Notes under the pieces: model-generated
What the model was told of the DNA's origin: nothing
The model's database searches: none
What the model saw: the letters and a program-made list of their open reading frames with translations, nothing else
Program-made: the position numbers and the translations under genes
Shown here: one piece after another, positions 12,549 through 24,472 of the stretch
How positions within the stretch are numbered: position 1 is the stretch's first letter
How the letters are laid out: every line of letters begins with the position of its first letter
From: Nymphaea colorata
Lineage: Eukaryota; Streptophyta; Magnoliopsida; Nymphaeales; Nymphaeaceae
Direction: 5' to 3'
NCBI RefSeq assembly: GCF_008831285.2
Contig: NC_045138.2
Coordinates: 26,509,934 to 26,569,933 of the forward strand
Length of the DNA stretch: 60,000 bases

Positions 12549-13605
12549 CACCCGCCCCCTCTTCTTCCCCTTGGTAGAAAGAAATAACTGAAAAAAATTT
12601 ACGAATTTTCATAGTGGCGTTTTAGAAAGAGATTCTTTGTATAGAGGACACGTCTAGGGAGTCATCTTGGAAAGTTACAACATATTTATTACCATTACTA
12701 AGAAATTCTTAGGGGACATTGGTTTTAATCTTCCAAGTAATTCAATTAAAATGAGAGTTGATTCTTTTTAAGAGTCTTCCCTTAAAATTTCTTCTCCACA
12801 CTATTGAGGGGCACTAAGGAAGGGCTTAGATTGTTTTACATTTGAGATTTGAATGTTTGATCTTTATAGAGAATTGGTCCTTTTAATATTTACTTGCCGG
12901 AAACTATCTCTTATGCCTTTAATATTTTGATTTATTTAAATGTCCAAATCTATAGTACACCTTTTAGCTTGATCAGTAACTATAGAAATTGCAAGTTTTG
13001 AAACTATGCATTTAAATATTTTTAATATGCCTTGCATTGATATGTTTTCAATCAGAAAAGGGGTGTCCCAAAGTGAGATCTATAAATTTGAAAATGGGAC
13101 TTTTGCAAACTTACGATGCAATTCACGAATTATTCACACATAAAATTTCAAACGCTCGTTATAAATAATTGGAAATCTTACAATTTAGACTTTTAAGAAC
13201 TTAAATCACCTCAAATCTTAGAAGCCGAAGCAATAGAATAAACCCACACGATGCTAAGTTTTCCAATTGTTTTGGGTTATTGAACCATGGAGTATGATGA
13301 TCTCTTGATGAGGCAACAAGATCTATCTTCGAAGCATTAAGAGCTTGTGGAAGCCGTTTCAAGTTGAACGAGGTCAATATTCCAAATTTCCAATATGTAT
13401 TTGATAGCATAAATTGATGAAAAAAAGGAAAAAAGTGGGGAAAGTATCCTATGTTCGTTTTCAGGTTCAGTGCACAATGAAATATTTTCCGGAGTTACAA
13501 GACGTCGTGAAATTATACGATCTGATATAAGCTCCCGAAAACCGGGCCCTTTTTAAGTTCTGGATTTTCTGAATCATCGAGAGAAGGAGAGAGAGGGAGA
13601 GAGAG
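12549..13605. promoter_or_regulatory. Divergent intergenic region between CLP1 (minus) and the ESSS-like gene (plus)
   Basis: About 1.06 kb between two outward-facing start codons, likely holding both promoters. A TATA-like ATATAAG at 13525-13531 lies about 75 nt before the plus-strand ATG, and a GACGTC palindrome (ACGT core, the type bound by bZIP factors) at 13501-13506. For CLP1 only a weak TATACAAA-like element is visible near 12640. Site calls are tentative. Confidence 0.4.
13577..13605. repeat. Purine (GA-rich) tract in 5' leader, ending at the ATG
   Basis: A GAGA-type run, slightly interrupted by AAGG and GGG, that ends at the A of the ESSS-like start codon (GAGAGATGGGG). It lies in the presumed 5' UTR. 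Such tracts are binding sites for plant BBR/BPC GAGA factors; this is inference here. Confidence 0.85.
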
Positions 13606-13872
13606 ATGGGGTTCGTGATGGAGTTCGCGGAGAACCTGATACGCCGGATGATGGAGGACCCCGAGGAGAGGGACAGGAAGAACAGGGAGCACATCTACGC
13701 GGTGAAGGCTCGGTGCGACAAGACCAAGGAGATGTGGGCGCTGCCCATCAGGCCCTACGGCTTCTGGACCTTCGAGCGCCACAACGCGCAGCTCGCCCGC
13801 GACGCCCAGATAAGCAACGCTGCTGGACGCCGCGACCCCTATGACGAGCTCCTCCTCGACGACTCTAAGTAG
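13606..13872 (+). CDS. Small mitochondrial complex I accessory protein, ESSS-like (At2g42310/At3g57785 family)
   Basis: 88 codons in one exon, ATG at 13606, stop TAG at 13870. The protein begins MGFVMEFAENLIRRMMEDP, is rich in charged residues with a KTKEMWALPIRPYGFWTFE core (residues about 39-57) and ends near GRRDPYDELLLDDSK. This pattern matches, from memory, a conserved plant family annotated as the ESSS-type subunit of NADH:ubiquinone oxidoreductase; I am surer of the family than of the biochemical label. No membrane helix or cleavable presequence is obvious. The coding sequence is clearly richer in G+C than its flanks. The 3' UTR may contain a long intron (see 13921-16643). Confidence 0.8.
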   Translation: MGFVMEFAENLIRRMMEDPEERDRKNREHIYAVKARCDKTKEMWALPIRPYGFWTFERHNAQLARDAQISNAAGRRDPYDELLLDDSK

Positions 13873-14659
13873 CCTCGCCTCTCGGCCTGCCTACTTCTCT
13901 TACTGCTTCGCGTTGTTCAGGTAAAATTTCGATGGACCAATTTGATGTTCTGTATGATGCTCCGATTGTGTTTGTTTCTTGGTCGATTCCGGATATGCCA
14001 ATTCTTTCCCCAGAATTATCCAGGATATTTTTTGGATGTCTTCTGATCACTGCTATTGTGATCCCCAGTGAATTAGAGCAATACCATTGATAATTTCCCA
14101 CCACTTGGTGTTGAAACAAACAGTTGGTTTGTGATTGGGAGTTCTTAGGGTATTGTGTCTGTTGATTTCCCCCAATCTGGGAACAGATTTTTCATAGACA
14201 GTGATTAGTAAGATGGGCTACCCAGGTAAGATTTACTAGGATTTTAGTTTTGCGTGGAAGCATTTATCACTTACCGAAATGCATAACCTTGATGCGGCGA
14301 TTGCTATTCTGTCTTTGGTTCGTGGAAGCGCATAATCATTTAGTTTTTTGTGTTGTTGAGTCATTCTTTGTATTTCCTAAAGGTTAGCTTAAGAGCGATC
14401 CTGACGGTAGATTTGGTGTTGGACTCAACTCAACTCATCTACATGCTTATGAACTTGACCAGTCGGACATTGACTAGTCTTCTTCCATTTGTTATAAGCT
14501 CCTGCCTGATCACAGGGATGGCTTGTGAGGGTTGTGCATGGAAATTCTTTTACACCATTAATTTGCCAGAATATTTACAACTTCGTTCTTATCTCTTCAA
14601 GCAACCGTTCAACTGATCTGCCCATTTGGAGCAGTTGATCTTTTGCTAACCAGTGATCG

Positions 14660-14960
14660 TCTGCTGATTTGAAAGATTGTGTTCTTTGCACGTTATAGCT
14701 GCATTTGCATTCATTAGTTATGTCTACCTTAATAGACATTTTTAATCTTTTGCTATCTATCCTTAATCTGCTGGTATAAAAACTTTTGTTATTTTTTCAT
14801 GTTATCGCTGCATTGGCATTTATTGGTTACGTCTACTTTAAGGACAATTTTGATCTTTTTGCTATCCAATGGAATCTGCTGATGTTGGAAATTGCATTGT
14901 TTGTGTGTCATAGCTGAATTTGCATTCATTGGTCATGTTTATATCTCAAGAATCCTTTTA
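14660..14960. repeat. Degenerate tandem repeat, period about 108 bp, three copies
   Basis: Copies start near CTGCTG at 14661, 14767 and 14876 and share a core ATAGCTGCATTTGCATTCAT (14695, with variants near 14803 and 14910). Diverged, so not recent. Confidence 0.8.
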
Positions 14961-15762
14961 AGAGGTTGGGAAGCTGCATCAGTTATAAGGGCCTGGGTTA
15001 TTTCTCAAAGATAATAGTCATTGGAGGTCAAATTGGTGTTAAACTTTTGGGTCTAGATCATACGAACAAGTTGGGCTTGAATCCACGCGGTAAAAAGAGA
15101 AAAATAAGCCGAAAGATGTATAAGTTAGACCAGTGGATGAATATTGTGGGAATATATGACAAAGAGATAAAATAGCAATAAATCTGTTAGTCACATAAGA
15201 TGAGAAAATGCCAATGGGCAGACCTGTAGGTAAGTTAGCAGCTTTAGGGCTGAACCTATCAGGGCAGTTTCTGAAAAAGATACCTTGATGTTCGTGGGAA
15301 GTAGGGGAATGAAGAGCTTGGAGAAGGAAAAGAAAAATGAAAAGGATAGGAAGGAAGTGCATGAAAAGGAAGATGAAAGAAATAAGGAAGTAAATGATTT
15401 CACGGTCAATGTAAGGCAAAAGTTTGGCAGATGAAGAAGACAAGAAGAAGGAATAGTGTATCACAGGAAAACCAAAGAGAAGAGAAACCAACCTCAAGAA
15501 TATGAATAAGAAAGGTACTGTCAGGACCCATGAAGAGGTTTTGTGTTGGACATCTCATAGTGATCTGACCTTTTTATTGAAGTGCATTGCAGCATGGTGA
15601 AGAAATAGCATGTGAGTGTGAGAAATTTAATGGCATTAGGTTGATTTGCCATGACAATGTTGTGTACGCCAAAGTAATTTGCAGCTGTTTGAATTCCTGC
15701 TCTATGCAATGCACCATTTAACATCAGACTAGTACATCAAATGGTTGCATATGAAATTTTAA

Positions 15763-15814
15763 GGATGTGCTGTTTTTGTTCCGTGAATGGATGTGTTGTT
15801 TTTGTTCTGTGTAC
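15763..15814. repeat. 26-bp imperfect tandem duplication
   Basis: GGATGTGCTGTTTTTGTTCC at 15763 is repeated as GGATGTGTTGTTTTTGTTCT at 15789. Confidence 0.8.
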
Positions 15815-16699
15815 TGCTGTGGCATGAAAAGTTTTGGATGCCACTTTAAGGGTTTATTCTAGCTTGTCTCAGCACATCCTAATTGCTGACTGTTATTTGA
15901 ATGGTATACTCTCTCTTAGTCATGGTTGACTCTTTTATGATTATGCTTCGGTTGATATTATTGCAACTTTTTCTGAAAATATTATTTTAGTGTCCTAAGT
16001 CATGTTTTCACATGTATAGTTCTTCATCAAATCAAGTTTCTTTTATATGTGGGTAGGATTAAGTATTTAAAAATCAATTGTCTGAAAATTTACAGCTTAG
16101 AACATCTTACTACATGATAGGTAAACTTTGAACTGAGTCCACGAGTAGGCTTTTGTCCATGAATATTCTTACGTGGTTACAGTTTTTTTTGCGAAAAACA
16201 AAACATCTGGTTTCTGTGAATTTGAGAGAGCATGTTTAGCTATGACGTGGGTAAGTAGGCCTTTGGAGGGCATGCAATTTATCGTCCATAGTTTGACAAC
16301 GTGACTAGCTTGTGTTTATAATGCATGCAAATGCAAAGCAGTTACAAATAGACGAGAATATTAATCCACTACTGGTCATTTCCACTGTGGTTACCTACTG
16401 TTGGTATGTCCAATTTGCATAGGATTATACCTGATTTTCAAATCAGTGATTTCTAGGTGATGACAATGAGCACAAGAAAAATGAAATAATAATCTTTGTG
16501 AATTTATCAGGTTGGTATTGTTTTGTGCATATGTAGGTGACGACAAATTGCTTAACCTGTTCTTTATAATGTTTCATATGCCTTTTTCCTTCTACTTGTC
16601 TGCATCATCTTGATTTATGCTTCTTGTGTCTTTATCGATGCAGGAAGGTGCAGGTGCAATAAAAACACCTTGATGGATCCATATAACATTGTTAATCGA

Positions 16700-19242
16700 T
16701 TGTCTTCAGTGCAATCTGTTACTTTTGGACAATTAAACTCAATGGTTAGACTGCATGGAACTGTTTGAAATTAATGACTCAAGGTCTGTCCTGTTTATGG
16801 TTAATCTCATGTTATTTCATTGACAATTGTAGCATACGGACACCCACTACAACAGTTCGCATGCTCATACTGGAATCTCATTATCATGTTCTTTAATGGG
16901 TTCACTTCCAACAGATTGTTTGAATGTGATGTGGAGAATAAGAGAGATCTGACGCCTTGATGGGTTCTTGTTTCAAGTGAAATGTTTGTTGAGGACCCAG
17001 TTCATGGTGATGTATTTGGGATTGAGAGAGAGAGAGAGAGAGATAGAGAGAGAGAGAGTCTTGCAGTTCAGGATGTGAAAATGTCTTGTGCCGTAAATTG
17101 ACATTGATGTTTGTATAGGATCTTATAAGATGTAGAAAGACTTCCGGACAAAAGAAAACACGATTAATAGGAGATAACAAGTTAACCATGTTGATCAATC
17201 ATGTTCATGTGATTTAGTTTTTTTATGACGGTTCTAAAAGATGGGCATGAACAGCACTTGGGCATTAGTCGTGCACATAAGTTAACAGGAACCAAAGACA
17301 CGACATTTTGTGGGGAAGTTTAAAAAAAGTTGCAAACAGCTGAATCATGGCAGGCCCCAGCCTTTTCTCTATGTTAATGCAGCCTTCCTTGCTTCGGTAG
17401 TGATTACCTTGATGCGGCAGATACTCCCGGCTGGTATTGTGGTCCCAACTTCTCCACAGAATCCTGCGGAAGTCTGCAAGAACACAGGTTCCATTTCTTA
17501 CTTCTGGTGCCTATCTCTGTTTGTGTGACATACACACGAACCACGAGTTCGCAGAAGTTTGTGACATGGCATGAGTTGTTCTTCCAGATACCACAAGAAC
17601 GGACAGATTATTTAGTTTGTTATCTTGCTAGAGCTACTTAAAAGTCTCAGAGGGGGGTGGCACACAATGGTTTAGGGTGAGGGTTGGCCGACGACCGGTC
17701 TCCATTTTGAGTGTTAGGGATGCCAACCTTTTGCGAAAGACACAAAGACACTACAGGTATGTATGCCTTTTATGTTAATGGGACAATAGGTTGAGTGAGA
17801 ACTTCTGATCTCTACCAAGAAATACTATTAAAAAATTACTCATCTAAAAGACTATTATTTTTTTTTTTTAAGTTTCCCGCTCACCTAGAAAGACCATTAA
17901 AAAACCCTTCACTCGAAAATACTATACTTTTTTTTTTATCAACAAAAATGACATTGTTTGTCCAGATCGGAATGCCTGTCACCGTTTCCCATATTATGCT
18001 TCTAGGAATTCTGCAATATAGCCTGTCCTTAACATGGTTAACTACCAGATAACGCGTGTAACTTGTACTGTCAGAAAGAGTGGTCTGTGGAATCAATGGT
18101 ACTTGCTTCCAACGATTGTGACTTCTATTTTTTTTTTTTTAATGACTCAGAACTTTTAGCCAGTACAAAGGAACACAGTTTATTTAGGCAGCTTTCTGGG
18201 GTTGGCGGGGGGCTGTATCTACCCGAGTAACTCGGGTGCGCATCGGGCTGAAGTTTGAGCTTAATGTTGCAGCTTGTTGGTTTTCACTTGCCTACAGTAA
18301 TACCAAACCTACATATCAATTTACCTTCGACGTGTTTAATTTTTTCCACATGGACTGAAGACATGAACTGGGCTCACGGTTTCACACTTTCATATTTCCT
18401 GGATCCTGGAGGATCTTAATTTCAGGTTAAAATTCTTTGTGGGTGGAAGAGGCATTAGCAAAATAGTTACTGCCAAATATGTGCAAAGCCCAGGATGTCA
18501 CTTGTTTTTCCCAGGAAGATGGCTATATTTGCCAAGTCGTTGAAGGTAGGTTTTGTCCAATCACTTTTTCAAAAAGTTTTCACGTTCTCATCTTCAGTAG
18601 GTCTCACGTAGCCTTACCCGCTCAAAGTTCAAGAGTACATCTCTAATGCTCATAGGTGCAGCCGTCAGTGGCTATATAGATATCTTTCAAATGAGTCTGT
18701 CCTGATTATGAGAGCTGGTCACCTACTGAAAGTACCATTATTTCTTACCATTGTTTCTTAGGAAAAAATGGCAGAAAGCCAAAGGAAGCCTCACAAATTA
18801 ATACTTGGGGGCACCAGAAAGTTTTTACTTTTTATGCTTTTTTCCTTCTTTGTTTTCCTTGTCTTTCTTTTTTCTTTCGTGATTGACAAAGTAATGCGTA
18901 TGACGTGTTTCGCAATAAGAGCTCCGAATAATAATTTGTTCACTCGCTCTGGATGCCGATATTTTCAGTTTTAGTACTTCCTTCAGTATGGTCAGAGTGC
19001 CTTATAGTTGGTAGCCGGTCAAAATCTACCTCGAAGGCCACTTACTGTGTCCACCTTGGAATTGCAACTCCAATTCAGAATTTCTCAACGGAGAAATCGG
19101 AAAATGGTTCTTCTTGGCAGACTAACATTTTCTGTACTGATTATAAGCACATCATTCCCTGAGATTCTTGGCACAGGAGGAGGAATGAGGGGGGAACAAA
19201 GAGAAGCGGAGACAACCAACTGACCTCAGTTAGAGAATATTG
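16700..19242. other. Non-coding stretch with a GA microsatellite
   Basis: A (GA)n run with one T interruption is at 17024-17058. Poly-T runs occur at about 17860, 17930 and 18128. The open frames are short; the 68-codon plus frame at 18768-18974 has one hydrophobic stretch but no recognised family. Nothing further supported. Confidence 0.5.
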
Positions 19243-19359
19243 ATGCGAATGAAGACGTCTCTGCTCCCTGTTGCGCTTCTTGTGCTCATGATCACCATTT
19301 CGTCTCAATCGTGTCCACCGTCCTTTGCAGATGCGTCTTGCGTCAGGCCCCTACTGTAG
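19243..19359 (+). CDS. Candidate first exon of a small secreted cysteine-containing peptide
   Basis: An ATG frame of 38 codons. It starts MRMKTSLLPVALLVLMITIS: a basic start then a hydrophobic core of about 13 residues. An Ala-Asp-Ala (A-x-A) motif typical of signal-peptidase sites follows, then Ser-Cys, and a stop at 19357-19359. The frame may continue by splicing. A donor after TTGC (GTCAGG at 19342) and an acceptor ATTAATCAG (ends 19594) would join in phase to a frame reading ECLNDVTNPNSGLVFCPTCV and on to CC, five more cysteines after the first. That frame stays open to a TGA at 19850-19852. The donor is weak and no family is recognised. A chance frame is possible. Confidence 0.33.
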   Translation: MRMKTSLLPVALLVLMITISSQSCPPSFADASCVRPLL

Positions 19360-19859
19360 CTTCTGTGGAAGGGAAGGAAAAAAAAGTCAATGTTTCTCGT
19401 CCTTACTGTATAGATTTCCAGATGTAGGTGTACCATGATTAAGTTATTTCACATAGTTTTCTGCATATTTATTGGTGATCCTTTTGGGAGGTTTAGTTGT
19501 CTCCATCATAAGTTAAAGCATTAGATACAACTGAAATCCAAAGCTTAGATCTCATGGAGATAAGGATAGTTTATGTTGCCATCATATTAATCAGGAATGT
19601 CTTAATGATGTGACGAATCCAAACAGCGGGCTAGTGTTCTGTCCAACCTGTGTCTGCTGTACACCGGCTCCTGCAAGTGGTGCAGATGTTGTGCGTCTTC
19701 CATCACCACCCAAAACCAGAAGCCATGAAAATATGGTGCAGATACACGTTATGGCGGTGGTCAGACTGCTTGCTACTTGCCCACTTCGTAGTTTATTGGC
19801 TGAGATATTGAGTGCGTACAACCGCATGAAAAGCGCCAGATGTTTACCATGATCTTTCT

Positions 19860-20557
19860 GGTTTTCTCGTAAACCCTTGATGGATGTCTGTCTTGCAAGA
19901 GATGTTTGCTATAGAAGAAAAGCTTTTTCAGGTGTACCGGACGGGCGAAACCGCATGCGCCCGTGCACCCCCAATGCTTCAAACACGGTGAAACTCCTCA
20001 TGAACAATATTACCCACGTCATAACTTGATACCTGAACTTTTTTTTTTTTCATAGGACAAAATCAGGTTTGAACTTTGAAAGGTCCTACTAATTTTTCCA
20101 AAATATTTCAGCCGCCGTATGCACGAAAAAGAATTTGCTTCAATCATTCTTCGATACCATCATACGCCCTCTTGGCTTAAAACTTTCTCTATTCCTCTCT
20201 CAACGAAAGTCTAGTCATTTGCTTGAAACATCTGATAAAAGAAGTGCACAATCTGGGTACTAGATCGTGACTTGCTCTCAGGGCAAGACACCATTCAGTC
20301 ATACAAGATTTGGTTAGATTTACAGTTTCTCGAACCGACATGTTATATTTTCATGTTTTGTTGTTTTCTTTTCCATTTCTGCCACGATGAAACTGCACTC
20401 GGATGTGAGACTTGATTGCACCATTTGCATCGTAAAACCCCCGGCTAGTGACCCGGTCTCAGACTCTCAGATCATGAAATTCGAACCACCAATGCTTTTC
20501 AGACAGCTAAGGCCCAACGCCCACAGATCTGGGTTGGGTTACAAATTATCCTTACCC

Positions 20558-20600
<43 letters not shown>

Positions 20601-21397
20601 GAAATTACCAGAGCCAAACGATCAGATCTTGCTATCTGATAATAATATGAAAAACAAAAACAGAATAAAATGAAAATGAACAAGTAAAAAAGCAAAATGT
20701 AAAGCGAGAAAATTATGCACTAGTAGGAACATGGTACTTATTCCAAATGTTTGCTGAATATTATATCTTACTGTGTTATGTCAAAAGTTGGAAAAAACAG
20801 AACAGTATGATAGAGGAGACTAGAGCACCGAGAAGAAGATAAATCCTCCATAAACTTATAATAAGCCCCTATTGGTCTAAAGCGTAACATGATAGGCTAA
20901 GTATTATTTGGGTTCTACTCTGGATTACTAATCACTAACCAGAAACATCTGCACTATAAGCCATCAAGTCTGAACTCCCAAGCCTAAGAAAAAAATCATA
21001 AATGGCAACAGAACCAAATTACATTAGAACTTTCGAAGACTTGACCATGTCAAATAATGACAATCAAACGATGAGATGTTCTGTCCCACTTTTTTCCTTT
21101 TTTAGGCTTTGGAATTGAGGCTGAGCCCCAGTCGACGACAAAAGATGAAATGCTACTACATTTTTATAAAATTAACAGAATTTTAACTAAACGGGAGAGC
21201 AGTAAAGCATCCCGAGTTTTCCGACCTTCCATCCATTTATGACTGAAAGAACAGAAACAACGCAACGTCAATATGCACCCCGTGTCAGCTTGATCACGTC
21301 CACATGGCGGTTTCTTCATCATCAACAAAAGGATCCAAGATGCACGTTTGAGGCATTTATCATATCCAACAAGCAGCGTCAACAAAACAATAATGTT
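19860..21397. other. Non-coding stretch downstream of the mL43 gene
   Basis: Holds a clean (GA)n microsatellite at 20562-20597 and otherwise AT-rich sequence with no convincing coding frame. The mL43 3' UTR, transcribed leftward, must end somewhere in the right part (below 21398). Confidence 0.55.
20562..20597. repeat. (GA)18 microsatellite
   Basis: Uninterrupted GA run between CCCAATT and TGAGAAATTACC; no gene recognised next to it. Confidence 0.97.
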
Positions 21398-23319
21398 TCA
21401 AAATTTTAGATCAGTGGTCCATGTGCCCTGCACACTAGGATGCTTCGTGACATGTCTGGTCTTCAACTTGACCACTTTCCTTCCTAATGCATTTCTTAGA
21501 CCGGTCGCATACTGCAGTATCTCTTCAGGAGTCATATTCTTGACACATATAACTCGTTCGTTTTTGTTTTCTGCATGAATTAAAATAAAAAGATCATAAG
21601 TAGAACATATTTTCCACTCGAATGCAGTTGCAAACGGTTTAGCATTTCATGACGGTTCAAGTAAAAAGCAGCAATTCTACAACAATTTCCGTCTGTTTCT
21701 TGGAAAAGAAAAACATAAAGAAGCACAACTCGTATTTGAAAAAGCGAATGTTCACAAATCTTACTGAAGTAGCCCTTCAGGTGTGGATGCTGACCCCGAA
21801 TAAGCTCAGTAACTACTTCTAGCTGAGGGTTACCTTCACTGAACGCTGGCAGATGGGACTCCATGAATGCCCTGCAATCTCATAGCACCCATACTTTCAA
21901 AGAGAGTTGCTTAACATTATTTAATTAATTACAGAAAACTCGACCACTGTCCAGTAAAGGAAAACGGCAATTTTCTAATGTTATGACAAGCACAACAATA
22001 AACAAGTTAGTATATCACAAGCTAGAGAACCTTTATCGGGCTAAAGGCAACCCATGATTGATGGGATATCGCAGGAATGACTGATTAAGGTGGCCTCCAC
22101 CCAGTGGCTTATCTAGAACCAACATATGTAAGAAAAACTGGATTTGTGATATATATTTTGCCTCAGGTTTTAGGACAAACATAAGATCATATTGGCCTTG
22201 GCCAGGCCAAATCTGTTTAAACCACCTTGTTATTGAAGAAAATAAGCTGTGCCAGATCATCTTGCAAGTTATCTGCATTTTCCTCCTGAAATCTCCACTT
22301 GTGCAATTCGTCTCACAATTTCCATAAAACCAAAAGAATGAGATTATGGAAGCTCAATTTCACGTTGTTCTTTAATGAACTGGTTGTAGTTATGAACTTA
22401 TGAGAAACATATTTCAAACTTTCATGTATTATGGAGTTTATGATATATCCCATATGACTTGTGATATATATGCAACCTTACTTCATCAAGTTGTCATTCG
22501 ATTTAACTCACATGGAACCAGTTCAGCCCCCAACTTTGCCTAACAGCATGCAAGTGGATCCAATCACAACCCCGTTGAGGTGAAATGTCAAGTTAAATAG
22601 GTTTTAACTGGTCCTAAGCTAGGAGATGAAGTCATGTAGATTGCCTACACCCTATGACTATTCTTTTAGACTCCATACTGTGAAACCATAATTCTCCATC
22701 AAGATTTAGGCTATTCAATCTTCCAACAAGCAATTATTCTTTGGCTTAAACTTGTGTTAGGGATAAATTCAAGATCATGTTTCGCTTGACTATCATTACA
22801 CAAATGATATTTGGATTTGGAAAGGGTCAACACAGTTATAAGATGGAAGAATAGAAAAGCAAAACAAGAAACAAAAGCAAGAACAATAGTTTTGCTATGT
22901 CAACATGAAGAAAGAAGCAAGAAGGCTTATGCACAGTCACTTTGCTTAGCTCACTCGTTCCCTCTTGGCATGATATGATACCAATGTTGCAACACACTTC
23001 ATGAGCATGAACAAACCAACCTATGAGGGTTGATAAGCGCAATTAACTATTGTTTGTTTCCTTGATGTTCTTCATCTCAGATTGTGTGGTGGTTTCAAGA
23101 TTATCTAGCTAAACTCCATGAATGAGAACATAAGTTCTAGACCCTTGAGAATACAATCAGAAAGAAAGGTGATAAAAATAGAGAGACTTATGTAGGCTAC
23201 ACTTCAAAAACAGCAACCTAAAGCATCGAAATGGATCACCTTATTCCTCGACTGCTTCCACCCCAGTCACAGTAGCTGACAACCAGCTTCTTCAGCTGCC
23301 AAACCCCTCTCAATGCCAT
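21398..23319 (-). CDS. Mitochondrial large-subunit ribosomal protein mL43 (L51/S25/CI-B8 domain)
   Basis: Three coding exons: 23319-23240, 21871-21765, 21570-21398 (stop TGA). They sum to 360 nt, 119 codons, the usual plant length. The protein begins MALRGVWQLKKLVVSYCDWG, continues AFMESHLPAFSEGNPQLEVV and GQHPHLKGYFKNKNERVICV, and ends HPSVQGTWTTDLKF. That is the L51/S25/CI-B8 thioredoxin-like fold of plant mL43 (Ribosomal_L51 family), a structural protein of the mitoribosome. An in-frame TGA nine nt upstream of the ATG fixes the start. Phases: exon 1 ends in AG of an Arg codon, exon 2 ends in the A of a Lys codon. Introns: 1368 nt and 194 nt. No cleavable presequence is visible, which is normal for this family. 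Confidence 0.95.
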
Positions 23320-23445
23320 TCCACCTCTTCAACTATTCTTGAACAAAAGAACTTAAAATCCGTCTACCATGGGAAAAGATTGCAGTTAGGGATTTGCTTA
23401 ATAAAGTAATACAAGTGGACTTTTCTAAAAGGTTTTGAGAAGAAA

Positions 23446-23466
23446 AGAGAGAGAGAGAGAGAGAGA
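23446..23466. repeat. (GA)n microsatellite
   Basis: Short GA run within the presumed 5' UTR intron of mL43; pyrimidine-rich on the sense strand, about 80 nt before the proposed acceptor. Confidence 0.9.
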
Positions 23467-24402
23467 ATGTCACATCTAGAATGCAATGTCAGTTCCCTCA
23501 CTACACAAGAACAAGAGGAAATTCAGATCACAAACTTCTAGAGGAGAAAGGTCAAAACAGTTGACAATTTGGATTGTTGCCCTCCACATACAAAGGGATA
23601 GGGAACACCAGGAGTAGAGAAACATAATTAAAGAACCCCATAAAATATCGCTAGCTATGTAAAGGATCCAACTGAGCCATCCTTGCACTACGAGGCCCTT
23701 GGTGAAGCTCAACACGATGCTAAAGATTAAGACAGAGCTTGAGATCGAACTTATATCTATCACTAAGAAAACCAAACCAAGCCAACCTTTTTCTTCCAAT
23801 AGCAGGGTAGAAGAAGCCCATCAATTTGTTCCTTTTAAGTCCCCCAAACACAAGCTACAAGAATGAGTTCAACTCAAAATTGTCTAAGGAATTTATTCGA
23901 TATATTCAACTCAACCCACTGTTGCCCTTTTTTTTTCAAAACCATGCATTTGCAGATTATGAGAAAAAAGACCAATCATTTTCGCAATCTTCTCCATTGT
24001 TTTTCATGTTCAATCGTATACTCCCATTTCAAAGAAGTACCAATCACAGCTTTTGTCTATCCCCACTCATTCCCTCAGAAAATCAAAAGCGCCAATCGCG
24101 AGAAAATTCTAGTTCATACCGCCAATGCCAGAAACTTGAAGCTAAACAAACAAAATGAAAAATAATAGAAAAGCTATCCTTTTCACCTTCTATGAATCAG
24201 TTCCCGAAACCCAATTCCTCCCCGCGAAGACGGCACGATTGAAGCAATAGAGAAGGGCCCTCACCGATGCGAACGGAGTTATCGGTACATTACCCCCATC
24301 TATCAGAATCCGCGCGACTACATTTCATCTCCCATCACTTCAACCAGTTGGAGAATAAACCACGCGACAAACCCCGGAATGGCGACATTGGGAGGTAGCA
24401 AT

Positions 24403-24472
24403 AGAGAGAGAGAGAGCGAGAGGGAGACAGAGAGAGAAAGAGAGGGAGACAGAGAGAGAGAGAGAAAGAGAG
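24403..24472. repeat. Compound GA-rich microsatellite beside the mL43 first donor
   Basis: About 70 bp of GAGA with GCGAGAGG, ACAG and AAAG interruptions, CT-rich on the gene's sense strand, starting within 6 nt of the inferred 5' splice site. Confidence 0.92.

Larger units (their letters stand above)
13921..16643 (+). other. Possible 3' UTR intron of the ESSS-like gene
   Basis: About 50 nt after the stop codon there is a donor-like TTCAG/GTAAAA at 13921, and at 16643 a good acceptor TTTATCGATGCAG, followed 16 nt later by an AATAAA at about 16659. Together they suggest a 2.7-kb intron in the 3' UTR. This is a splice-site reading only. Apart from the tandem repeats listed separately I see no gene in it; the 152-codon minus frame at 15039-15497 is judged spurious. 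Confidence 0.3.

Noticed and set aside
12549-12551. GTG codon before the CLP1 ATG triplet as a start
   Set aside because: Plant cytosolic translation starts at ATG; three ATGs follow directly.
15039-15497. 152-codon minus-strand frame
   Set aside because: Composed of hydrophobic and Ser/Phe-rich low-complexity sequence from an A/G-rich stretch on the other strand, with no family resemblance. It lies inside the presumed 3' UTR intron of the ESSS-like gene.
18768-18974. 68-codon plus-strand frame with one hydrophobic helix
   Set aside because: The helix is encoded by a T-rich run and no family is recognised; not enough to call a gene.
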